This document shows positions 1 to 9,655 of a DNA stretch of 64,000 nucleotides, piece by piece (positions within the stretch are counted from its first letter, which is position 1; each line of letters starts with the position of its first letter). The stretch is from Limonium bicolor (Eukaryota; Streptophyta; Magnoliopsida; Caryophyllales; Plumbaginaceae): NCBI GenBank assembly GCA_023374045.1, contig CM041778.1, positions 291,253,533-291,317,532 on the forward strand, read 5' to 3'. The position numbers and the translations under genes are program-made. The notes beneath the pieces were generated by a model. The model was not told where the DNA came from, ran no database searches, and saw only the letters and a program-made list of their open reading frames with translations.

Positions 1-235
1 GTAAGATATATTGAATGAATAAGAGAGTTTATAAAAAAAACTGATACATAGGTGGTCATATTTATCAGATGCTTCAGGGATATACATAGCACAAATCAAA
101 GCATCAAGATCCAAAAAGGTGGATATGAACCACCTGGTACAGAGCAGTCAAAATTAGGGGGAGGTCTAGCACCAATTCCTATGAACCGAGGACCTTATCT
201 AACCAAGCTCCATCGCGTTTGGGGGAGAGTTTGGA
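1..235 (-). other. LINE 3' UTR, running off the window
   Basis: This is non-coding sequence downstream of the ORF2 stop on the minus strand. It reads into a T-rich stretch and AATATATCTTAC at the window edge. No poly-A tail appears within the window. Confidence 0.6.
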
Positions 236-1090
236 CTAGATTACCGCCTTCGTGGCACCCTTGACGTCCGCAATGATGAGGGAGAGATCCCTAGATTGTC
301 CAGTCATAGCCCGCTTGCACCTTTCAATCCAGATGAAGTAGATGACATTAGCGACGACTGCCCGTCTGACGAGGTCCTTCGGTCTTTTTCTTCTGCAGTA
401 ATGGGAGAGCCAATGGGAGCAGCTTCGAAGACTGAGCCTGTTGGTGTTGATCCCCAGCCAATCGCATGTAGTCCACCAGATCCTGCGAGCAAACCTGCAA
501 AGAAAGAAAAGGTGCCCACTTGTCTCTAGAGCATGCTCACAGAGCCAGCAACGGTTAGCAAGGCTTATGCCCCAGGATTGCAGTTTATCACAGGTTTTTA
601 ACCTATCCTTCAGGGTGACCCACAAAATAAATTTGGCCTTAGGGAGCGCCCAATTATTCCAACAGATATTAAACCAGAGAAATTGTCGGGAAAGGGTTAC
701 AAGGTCCTGGTAAATGGTTGCAACACGAAGCTGAGGAGGGTAGGCTAGAAAGAGAGAAGCTGCATCCTGGGGGGAGCCACATTGTGTGGCCCACCAATCC
801 CTGGCCCGAATGATGGATTTCCAAATCCATGGATCGTCTCCTCTGGGGGTGACATCCCAGATGCTAGAGGCTCTTAGGTGAACACTGTGAAGCCATTGGA
901 TCCACAGTCTCTCGGGATTGTTAATAATTGCCGAGACATTTTTAAGGAGGAAGCACATGTTCCACTTATAAATATCCTTAAGCCCGAGCCGCCCTTTCCT
1001 CTTGTCAAAGTAGGCAGAACTACAGGCCACTGGGGGTGGGGTTGCTTGCGGCGTCCCCGCCCTAAAGAAATGAGCGGAGCTTTTTGACAA
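236..1090 (-). pseudogene. LINE ORF2, C-terminal zf-RVT region
   Basis: This is the last part of ORF2, ending at a TAG whose last codon base is at about 236. It contains the zf-RVT domain, with FWFNICWNNWALPKAKFILW, a W-x-L-rich helix and the metal-binding set C-x2-C-x8-H-x4-C (CWLCEH ... SGHLFFLC). This domain is typical of plant LINEs and has no known independent enzymatic role. A single frame runs for 284 residues but joins the RT by a frameshift near 1075. No RNase H domain follows, so this is a short-form ORF2. Confidence 0.85.
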
Positions 1091-2340
1091 TGCATTTGAT
1101 GACGTTCTTTGGGATGGCTACAGATGAGACCCAGAATCCAATAATACCAAAGATGGTACTTTGGATGAGGGTGAGTCGACCCGCGAAGGAGAGGTGTTTG
1201 CTCCCCCAGGAGGAGATAGCTTTATGGATATTATCCAATAAGGGGCCAAAGTCAAAGGTTTTGGGTTTCCTAGCTGAGATAGGAATGCCGAGATAACGAA
1301 AAGGGAAGGAGCCCATGTTGAAGTTTGTGGAGGAGAGGATGGACTCGGTCACAGGGGGACTCACCCCACCTAGGAAGATGTCACATTTAGAGGGGTTGAG
1401 TTTAAGACCTAAGGCTTCGAAGAAGAGGTTAACCTTGTCGAGCATGAGGGTGATAGAGGACTGATCTCCCTTGTAGAACAACAGAACGTCATCCGCGAAG
1501 ATCAGGTGGGACACATTGAGTGCTTTACATGAGGGATGGAAACGAAAGTTAGTGTCATAGGGGAGCTGATCGAGGAGCCTGGACAACATGTCCATAACCA
1601 GAACAAAGAGATAGGGGAAAGGGGGTCCCCCTGACGAAGGCCCCTTTCTCCTTTGAAGAGACCCCAAGGGGAGCCGTTCAGGTTAATGGAGTAAGAGGTA
1701 GTCGTAACACATTGCATGATCCATTTAATAAAGGTGGGAGGGAAGTTTAGGTGCGAGAGGGCGTTCTCAAGGAAGGGCCATTCGGCAATGTCGAAGGCTT
1801 TCCTAATGTCCATTTTGATCATACAACAGGGGGAGATGTGGGCTCTTTGGTAGTGCTTCATAAGGCATGAGCAAAGCTGGATATTATCCGTGATAAGGTG
1901 ACCTTTGATGAAGGCTCCTTGGCTATCATGCACAATACTAGGGAGAACTAGCTTCATCCTCTCAGTCAAGATTTTGCTGATCATTTTGTAGATGGTGTTA
2001 CAATAAGAGATAGGTCTATAGTCAATAGGGGAAGAAGCGCTGTCAGATTTTGGGATGAGGGTAATGAGGGTTGAGTTAATCTCTTTCAGAAGCAAGCCAC
2101 TGTGAAAGAAGCTTTTAATGGCCAACTGAGATCCTCACCAATTATGGGCCATGCGGCTTTGAAGAATTTAGAGGAGTAACCATCCGGCCCAGGGGCTTTG
2201 TCGTCCCCGACGGATAAGAGGGTGGCCTTGATTTCCGCATTATCCGCCTGTCTTAGGAGGGTGGTGAGAGGGGGTAAGGGTCCTGTTATTATCCAGCCTG
2301 AGGTCGGCGAGGGATTGGGTAGGCGAGCCCCTAGTCCCAA
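1062..2340 (-). pseudogene. LINE ORF2, reverse transcriptase domain
   Basis: This is a non-LTR reverse transcriptase. The visible motifs, in order, are DDKAPGPDGYSSKFF (about 2210), TLITLIPK and DYRPIS (about 2050), QGAFIKG, the motif-A aspartate in KMDIRKAFD (about 1810), GLRQGDPLSP (about 1620) and the catalytic FADD box at about 1488-1499. Both catalytic aspartates are present. The domain is split over three frames (2340-2086, 2125-1502 and 1667-1062), with frameshifts near 2100 and near 1620 inside the PLSP motif. It continues into the thumb and C-terminal region. Confidence 0.9.
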
Positions 2341-2832
2341 GAGTGTTCTTAAAGTGGGATATTAGGCAGTCAGCAATGTCATTTGGGGCAGTGAGGTACG
2401 TCCCTTGGTCGTTGGTTATGGAGGCAATGGAGTTTCTGTTACGCCTAGCCTTGATGGCTCTTTGGAATAAAGTTGTGTTCGCATCTGCTAGTTTAAGCCA
2501 GCGGGTCTTGGCAAGTTGATGAAGGAAAAGAAGCTCTTGCTGGTTGCGGGTACGCAGGGAATTCCTTACGGCTTTTTCCTTCGAAATAAGGAAGGGGTTT
2601 CATGGATCCAGGTTGAGTCTCTGTTGGGTGTCGTGGAGGTCGACTCTGATCGCTTGGGCTTTAAAGAGGAGGGAGCTAAATTCTGATCTATGGAGAGTAG
2701 AGAGTTTAGATTTGAGGAGGCGGAGTCTTTTGACAATGGAGAACATCCTACTTCCGCTCAGAGGGACATTCCAGGTCTCTCTAACAAGGGCAAAAAGGAA
2801 GGGTCCATTGTCCAGAGATTAAGGAATTGAAA

Positions 2833-3557
2833 TCATTTCCTAACAGGGGTAGGGTGGGGGAGAGAGATGACCATGGGGTTGTGGTCAAAAATTAGGGGAG
2901 GGAGGAAGGTGCAATAGCTAAGCGGGAAGGAGGCAATCCAGGCCTCGTTAACCAATACACGATCAATTTTCCCTAAGACCCGGTCATGACCGTCCTGGTT
3001 ATTCCACCAAGTGTAGAACCTCCCATAATAGCGGAGATCATTTAGCTCGACTGTGGCCACACAGTTCGCAAATTCACCAAATTCCGGGGAGAAGGGGTAC
3101 GACAGCTTAACCTATCATCCGCAAATAAGATGTTATTGAAATTGCCCGCGACAATCCAGGGGCCAACTACGCTATTATTAAGGCTAATGATGTCAGCCCA
3201 GAGGAGGGATCGAATGGCAGGGTTGTTGCTACCGTAGACAACCCAGAGCGTAAAAGGGTTTAAGCCTTAGGGGGAGGCGATGTAGGAGAGCATTTGAGCC
3301 GAGGAGTGGAGAGGGGTGAGGTTAATATATTTGGGGTCAAAGAGGATCCAAATGTGGCCATTGGGGTGAGTAGCGTGATTGTGGAGAATGGACCAAGAGG
3401 GGAAAAACCGTGAAAGAATAGAGGGGGAGTTGAGGCTGGAGACTCGGGTTTCCAATAGAGCAAAGGAGCAAAGCTTTTGATTTTTAACAAAGAGCTGGAT
3501 TTCACGGAGTTTGGAGGGGTCATTGCACCCTCTAACATTCCAGACAACGAGATTCAT
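2833..3557 (-). pseudogene. LINE ORF2, endonuclease domain (APE-like)
   Basis: ORF2 opens at the ATG at 3557 with MNLVVWNVRGCNDPSK, the standard first motif of plant LINE endonucleases, followed by the LLETRV motif. This EEP-family domain nicks target DNA to prime reverse transcription. The frame is lost after about 3267. The end of the domain reappears in another frame at 3060-2833 with RYYGRFYTWWNNQ, KIDRVLVNEAW and FDHNP, where most family members have SDHNP or SDHSP. Between 2832 and 2341 the frame is riddled with stops. Confidence 0.85.
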
Positions 3558-3559
3558 GG

Positions 3560-5242
3560 TAAAGCATCGGGGGAGGGGGAAGGGGAGGCACTAGAACAGG
3601 GTCATGCTCGAAGGGAGAGAAAGAGTTTCCTATTTGGAGAGAGAAGTCTTCCAAAGGGGATGGGGGGTTTAAAGGGTGTTTGGATCTAGGGGGAACAATA
3701 TGCCAGGTGTCCAGGTTTGGAGAATCTAGGATGAGCTGGAGGGAGAGCGACATAGGCCGGGGGGGAGAGAGAGGGCAAGGAAGATGTTCGAGGAAGGGGG
3801 GATTTAGGGTGGATGGGAGAGGCCGGGGCGAGGAGGGGGTCTTAGAGGCTGGGGGGACTAAAGCTTTCAAAGGGGGAGGGGGGGTTCTTATAGGTTTGGG
3901 GTTGGGATTGGGGCGCTTTCCTTGGCTTGTGGGTTTTATGAGGAGCAGGAGTAGAAAGAGAGGATGGGCACTGGTGGGAGGGGTGCCCAAGTTGCTTACA
4001 GGTGGGGCAAGAGATCGACTCCCATTCAAAGGTGGCAGGTTGGAAGATGGTGCCTAAAGGGGTGTGAATCTCAACCTCACGGACCAGATCCTTGTTGAAG
4101 TCTACTTCCACTAAGACTCTAGCGTAGGAGATCCTAGATTTGTCAGCAGTGGATTGGTCAGTGTGGAGGGGGGTACCAATCCTACAGCAGATTTTTTGGA
4201 GGCTCGAGCGAGACCAAAGGCTTATGTGAAGTCTAGTAGTTGGATCCAAACCGGAATGCGGTTGAGGTCTCGGGGATTAAAGGAGAGTTCATTGGACCAT
4301 CTTTTTAGAACTAGGGGGGATGAGTTTAGGATCCATGGTCCTTTGTTTAAAACAAGTTCGATGCCTTCCTCCTTGTCAAATTTAAAAATGAACCAGCCCT
4401 CTTCATGGAGAAGAATTTGAGGGGTAGCAACCAAGCTCCAAGCTCTACGCATAAAGTCCCTGACTAGCTTAAAGCCATACTTTTTACCCCAAAGATAACC
4501 CACAAGAGAGTGTTTCCTGTAATCGATCTCAGATTTAATATCCTCCTCCTCAATGGTAACAAAGGGACAAATATCCTCGGGATCGACATTGGAATCAAAC
4601 CTTAAAGACACACCAGAATAATTGTTCTACTTTGCTAGTAATTTGTCTAAAACGATACTGGGTTCGCGACCCCGGGATCAGCCAAGGATGGAGGGTTTAG
4701 AGTTGTACCTGTGGCTGGGTGAGTCGGCCCAGCTGTCAAAGGGGGAAAAGCCGTAGAGGCAAGGGGAGCAGGTCCATTGGCAATAGTCGGGGAGTCTGGC
4801 TGGGCTAGATAAGCTTGGAGCGCAACGTCAACTGGAGGGAGACCAGATTCGACGGGGCGTTGACCAAGGTCCATAATAAGGTCAATGTCGGGGCTTGCAG
4901 ATGACATCGAAGTTGCCAAACTGGGAAGACTCTCTGCCAAATCCGGGACTGCCAAGCCAGGAACTACTCGAGAGGAGGAGGCAAACTTGGCCACAGCAGA
5001 AGGGCGCTGTAGACAGGCATCAATAACAGAAACACGCTGGCGCTGGACACCAGAGCTGGGAGCAGAGAAAGCCGGGGTTGGAGCCTCAGCAACACCAGAC
5101 GCGATAGAGGAAGGCGCTCATGAGGAAGAGACGGGGATGCGCGGGACTGGGTCGGGGACGCTAGAAGCAAGCGGAGTAGAGGCACTGCTCGACGGAACAA
5201 AGGGGGCACCATCGCCCTAGTGGTTGGGCGCCGTCGAGACAT
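3560..5242 (-). pseudogene. LINE ORF1 (DUF4283 plus CCHC zinc knuckle), frameshifted
   Basis: ORF1 products of plant LINEs are RNA-binding proteins that package the element RNA. The likely start is the ATG at 5242 (MSRRRPTTRAMV), followed by a serine/proline/leucine-rich N-terminus. A DUF4283-like domain follows at about 4611-4100, with characteristic text such as SLVGYLWGKKYGFKLV, GWFIFKF and GPWILNSSPLVLKRW. A knuckle CPTCKQLGHPSHQC (C-x2-C-x4-H-x4-C) lies near 4000, and a proline-rich C-terminus leads into ORF2. The pieces occupy at least three frames (breaks near 4980, 4620, 4235 and 4020), so no single protein can be made. Confidence 0.8.
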
Positions 5243-5545
5243 CAGAGGAGAGCAGAGGAAGGCGGGCGAAGAAGCAACAACACCGAGAAGAAGACAAGGC
5301 AGGAAGAAAGTCGAAGAAGCTGGGAGCTCTCCTGGGAATGAGAGAGGGGGGGAAGCGCCGCCTAGGAGGGTGCCAGAACCGCCAGGCGGAAGCGCGGTGA
5401 GCAGCGGGACCACCTTAGGGCTCAACCAGGAGAAGCGAAGTGGCCGGAGAGGGGCGCAACGAGCAGGGACGGTGAAGAGAAATCGGGTGAGGGGGAAGGC
5501 GCGTGAGCGCGTTCTTCTCCTAACGGAACTTTTTTTGGTTACTTT
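5243..5545 (-). promoter_or_regulatory. GC-rich 5' UTR / presumed internal promoter of the LINE
   Basis: Upstream (on the minus strand) of the first plausible ORF1 ATG at 5242 lies a C- and CT-rich leader with many CpG and CCGCC-type words, unlike the AT-rich DNA beyond it. LINEs transcribe from promoters inside their 5' UTR, so this is the likely promoter region. That role is inferred from position and composition; no specific factor site was recognised. Confidence 0.45.
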
Positions 5546-6091
5546 TTTGGAATATCTAAGTTTGTTTTACTATATATAGCGTTGCATTTATTGTAAGCGT
5601 ATATGCATGCATGGTTTGGACTTTGGAAGGCAAACAATTTAACGTTAATTTTGATCAAAGGACAATCACTTGTGCGGCAGAAAGCATAAAAACAATCTTA
5701 TATTTTGAAAAAAATATGACAAAAACTTTAAAAATATTATCTATTAAGAACAACCTAAAGTATATTTTAATGGTAAATTAGATAGTATGGAGAGGCAGCA
5801 TACGACATTGAACGGGCTGTGCCACATGGCATATGATGTGTCATGCTAACTGTGTATGAATTGATATTTTAAAAGTAATAAAATTTTAAATTGTGATCAC
5901 TTTTAAAATATAAGTGTAAAATGAAAAAAACGTTGTTTTATCTTAATTTAAGCTTTTTAAAACAAAACCAGATATGAATATATTTTGACAATTTTGAAAA
6001 AAATTATGTTTATATTTTGACAACTTTTAAAAAAATTAAGTTTATATATTTACGACTTAAATGATAATATGATTCATTAATTTTAACAATA
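5546..6091. other. AT-rich intergenic DNA, no gene seen
   Basis: This is AT-rich sequence between the LINE and the Mutator-like element. It has stops in all frames, and no RNA gene or recognisable repeat was found. The last nine bases (6083-6091, TTAACAATA) are the left target-site copy of the neighbouring transposon. Confidence 0.6.
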
Positions 6092-6736
6092 GAGTAAATT
6101 ACTAGGAACCCCCTTAAGGTTTTGGGATAATACCGGTAACCACCTTGTGCTTATCATAATTATTGGTAGCCACCTTGAGGTCACGGTATCCCTGACTACG
6201 AGCCCCCAAACTATAAGTCTGTTAATAAATCATTAACCCCTTGCTAACCTTTCAGCTTATTCATTAAATGATGCCAGACTGGATAAAAACACTGCTTAAT
6301 CAGCATCGTCTAAGTCTCTCTCATCCGAGCGTTATTTTCCTAAAAACCTCAATCCAAACTCATCCAATATGATCATGCTCTAAATCTTCCACGCATTTTG
6401 AGGAAGTTGTTTATCTGCTATGCAACACTAAGGAAGGATTTGTTCTTGGTTGTAGACCACTCTCGGGTTAGGGTTAACATTTTTAAGAAAATAGCAGCGG
6501 CATGAGAGAGAGTTAGACAACACTGATTAAGCAGTGTTATTTCTCCAGTCTGGCATCATTTAGTGAATAAAGCTGACAGGTCATCAAGGGATTAACGATT
6601 TATTAACGGAACTATCGTTCGGGGGCTCGTAGTCGAAGATATTGTAACCTTAAGATGGTTATCAATAATTATGATAAACACAAGGTTGTTACCAGAATTA
6701 TCCCAAAACCTTAAGAGAGTTCCCAGTAATTTTCTC
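6092..6736. mobile_element. Mutator-like non-autonomous element with long TIRs
   Basis: This 645-bp element has near-identical inverted ends about 235 bp long (6092-6326 against 6501-6736). The left end starts GAGTAAATTACTAGGAAC and the reverse complement of the right end starts GAGAAAATTACTGGGAAC. The flanks are TTAACAATA (6083-6091) and TTAATAATA (6737-6745), a 9-bp target duplication with one change. Long TIRs, a terminal G and a 9-bp duplication are the classic signature of Mutator superfamily MITEs/MULEs. The 174-bp centre has no ORF, so a transposase must have come from elsewhere. Confidence 0.9.
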
Positions 6737-6745
6737 TTAATAATA

Positions 6746-7124
6746 TGGTTATTTAAAATTGATATTATGATTCATTAACTAATAAGTGGTGAATTAGATA
6801 ACAAACTTCGAAACCGATAAAAAAAATCATTATTGTTTTGTGGTGTATTATTATTATTTTGTGATGTATTTCAAAATTTATATGGTTAGATCATATCTGG
6901 TCATAACTTGCTACCTTTGTAGCCCCCTGATAAAAGAATGCTTGTGATGAAATACTAAATTGATGATATAAATCATTAAAATTAATATTATGATTAATTA
7001 AAATTGATATCATGTTAATCTTAAATTAGAGAACAAACTTTAGAACTAATAATGAATTATCATTGTTTTATGATGTATTATTATTCTTTTGTGGTGTATT
7101 ATTATTTGTATGATGTCTTTAAGC
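6746..7124. other. AT-rich flank with a diverged duplication
   Basis: There is no gene here. A block of the type TTGTTTTGTGGTGTATTA followed by TTTGTGATGTATT occurs near 6833-6870 and again, diverged, near 7062-7115. A related block lies beyond the far end of element A near 27215-27250. Element A therefore inserted within this AT-rich repeat unit. Confidence 0.5.
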
Positions 7125-7232
7125 CTTATTGTAAAACCCCTACCGCTAATCAAGTTATTACCTCTTAAATAGTCTCACTTATCAATACCAAAGTAGTAGA
7201 ATTCTTTCTCCAACGGTGGGTGATACAATGCC

Positions 7233-7254
7233 GTTAGTCACTCATGTGACTAAG
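7233..7254 (-). other. LTR-terminal hairpin (9-bp arms, 4-nt loop)
   Basis: The arms GTTAGTCAC and GTGACTAAG flank a TCAT loop, with eight of nine pairs. The same hairpin is perfect in the right LTR (21260-21281) and, with a compensated base pair, in the solo LTR (7615-7636). It lies about 110 bp from the LTR end that adjoins the primer site, so it would be in U5 of the RNA. Function is unknown. Confidence 0.6.
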
Positions 7255-7896
7255 GTCAAATCCAAATACAAATTACAATATCGGTCTGATGAACTAATAT
7301 ACCGAGCACTCTATACCAAACAATACATTCCATTCCTAAATCAAATCACAATACAATACAATCCTCACACCAATACTATACCGAGTCTCTATAATTCTCA
7401 AGTTTACCGATAACAATTCGGACTTACAATTCAACATTTCAAATAAATACAACTTCCATTAATCCATTACCCATACTTATACAGCAACCCCGTTTTACAC
7501 TCTCGAACGGTAATCGGCTCCAATGTAACACCCCAACTACAACATTGTACTTAACAACAATTCGCAGCGGAAAACACAACTCAACATTTACTTAATCCAT
7601 TGGTGGTACACGCCGTTAGCCACCCACGTGGCTAACAAGGCTAATACTTACACATTGTATCGATCTGATGGACCAGATTCCCTAGAACTTACACAATACA
7701 CTCCCATTCCATTTCCAACAATCAATATGCATTTACATTCCAACTGTACCGAGTATTTACAAACTAATGCCGATAACAGTTTCGGTCTTACTACACCTAC
7801 AATACATAAGTAATTAAATAACTACCCGTGCGCAACCAACCACCCCGTCCTACTCTGAACGGCTACCATCTCCATTGTACCTGAAAGGAAAAAGGG

Positions 7897-7931
7897 TGGC
7901 CCCAAAGGGGCTTAGCACCTTTGCTGGTATG
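7897..7931 (-). other. Conserved LTR motif (GGCCCC-AAAGGGGC ... TTGCTGGTA), solo LTR copy
   Basis: A short palindrome GCCCCAAAGGGGC is followed by TTAGC, a six-base spacer and TTTGCTGGTA. Matching motifs are at 11970-12000 and 21576-21606 (element A) and 59643-59674 (element B). This conservation far exceeds that of the surrounding LTR sequence. Its position near the primer-site end suggests a U5 or R-region RNA element; that is inference. Confidence 0.6.
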
Positions 7932-8236
7932 GTAATCGTGCAGCCCGCATACTAGCGGGCCATGCACAACTAATTGTCGTCTAAGCATGCAGTTGATTAT
8001 ATTTAAATCATACATGTAGAACTATAAACACATAATACATTAACATACTTACAACACCCATAAGCATAACAATACTCATTGCATCGCAACAACATACATA
8101 TAACATAATAGGAACGAATCCCTTGAGGGAAACGAACCAACCATTAGTTAGCCAAACTTGGTAAGCCTAGAGAATGATTTCAGTCTCATGTTAAGCTCGT
8201 TACACAACAACTTACTGTTCTTCTTAGAGAACGCAT

Positions 8237-8398
8237 ACTTAGAAGTGTCGGTCTTAATATAGATCCGATCACACCATACACCATAACTTTACTTAGAAGT
8301 GTCGGTCATAATATAGATCCGATCACACCATACACCATAACCTTAGTTAGAAGTGTTGGTCTTAATATAGATCTGATCACACCATACACCAATCTCCC
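8237..8398. repeat. Tandem repeat, three copies of 54 bp
   Basis: Three units each begin CTTAGAAGTGT or GTTAGAAGTGT and contain AATATAGATC(C/T)GATCACACC. They start at about 8237, 8291 and 8345. They lie inside the solo LTR. Confidence 0.85.
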
Positions 8399-8680
8399 TA
8401 GGCCGGACAAAAGTCAGGTAGGAAAGCCTTTTATTAGGCTTGTGGGTGATTGTAATCCAAGAAGGAAAGACAACCAATAACAGATAGGGAGTTAAAGCGA
8501 ATATAGACATCAACTCCCAAACACACCTTACACATAATCCCCCTAGCCTGAACAAAAGTCAGGTAGGAAAGCCTTTTATTAGACTTGTGGGTGATTGTAA
8601 TCTAAGAAGGAAAGACAATCAATAACATAAAGGGAGTTAAATCAAATATAGATATCAACTCCCCACCATACGTGCATGAC
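8393..8680. repeat. Tandem duplication of about 144 bp
   Basis: Two adjacent copies share AAAAGTCAGGTAGGAAAGCC and GTGGGTGATTGTAAT. They start at about 8393 and 8537 and follow the 54-bp array within the solo LTR. Confidence 0.8.
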
Positions 8681-9494
8681 CGAGACACCCCGGATTCCTC
8701 ACCCCCCATTGTATATATTAGTTAGAAGTTCCCTTATGGAACCTTTCACATCACGACACCATTTGGTGTTACAAACCTGGTTAAACACACAAGGGAGGTA
8801 AGTCACCATATGACTTACATGACCAAACAACCGTCGTTTCTCAACGACATACACAAGAGAGGTAAACACACTTACACACAACAACAATACACAACTAACA
8901 CACGAATAGCCGTGGTTAGAACGTTCCCGTAGCTTGGGTCGCTAAATCCGAATACCGATCTCGTATGTGATCCTAGAGTCGGTTAGCTATGGGTTAACAC
9001 TTTCGAGGTTAAACGGTATCGGAACTAAATATGCCACATAATGAATTACTGTAAACTCTTTTCATGCTATATCTTGCAAGGTGGCAAAGACATAGAAAAA
9101 TAGGTTGGCACACAAGTCGGTGTAATCCGGAAGAACACAAGTTGTAAGAAAACCTTACCTATCACCAAGGTCCACTCTATTGTGCCCTCTTATGTTCCTC
9201 GAATAGTTCTCGAACAACTGGTAACATTACAGTCATTTCCATTAACATCAGGGTAATACGATTGTTTAACGACTAGTGCGCCCATACTTAACCCCGTTAT
9301 TTCGTTACACTTAATTTTACTCTTGTGATCTTAAGTTCACAACTCTCACATCCAATCTAACACTTGTTTACACTTTTTAAGGCCTTTAAATGTCACCAAA
9401 CAAGGCCTAAACATCATCTAAAACCATTACCATCCATTCCCCCATCATTAGAAGCCTTTAAAACACATTTTGGACAATTTTTGCCCTTGTCTGG

Positions 9495-9655
9495 TCTGGA
9501 GCCAAGGTCCCAGACCAACACTTAAACATACTCTCGGCCCTTTTTTTACATTGGTCCTGGACTAAGGACCCGGACCACCTCTGGAGTTCACTTTCGGCTT
9601 GTTTTTAAGGCCAGTCTAGGACTTGGTCCGGCCCCTAAGTCCCGGACCCTGCTAA
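9495..9655. repeat. Cluster of GGTCC/GGACC imperfect palindromes
   Basis: Three related blocks of the form GGTCCNGG...CCNGGACC are spaced about 60-65 bp apart in the solo LTR. They occupy the position that the GGTCCGGG palindromes occupy in element A. Confidence 0.6.

Larger units (their letters stand above)
1..5545 (-). mobile_element. LINE (plant L1-type non-LTR retrotransposon), decayed, minus strand
   Basis: The minus strand carries the order expected of a plant L1-type LINE: GC-rich 5' leader, proline-rich ORF1 with DUF4283 and CCHC knuckle, then ORF2 with endonuclease, reverse transcriptase and a zf-RVT tail. Each domain sits in a different reading frame, so several frameshifts and stops have accumulated and the copy is dead. 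The 5' end is placed where GC-rich sequence gives way to AT-rich flank near 5545; this limit is approximate. The 3' UTR runs to the window edge and no poly-A tail is seen, so the 3' end lies at or beyond position 1. No target-site duplication could be identified. Confidence 0.92.

Noticed and set aside
3600..5520. GC-rich stretch resembling a CpG-island promoter of a host gene
   Set aside because: It is the ORF1 and 5' UTR of the minus-strand LINE; plus-strand frames there are shadows of it.
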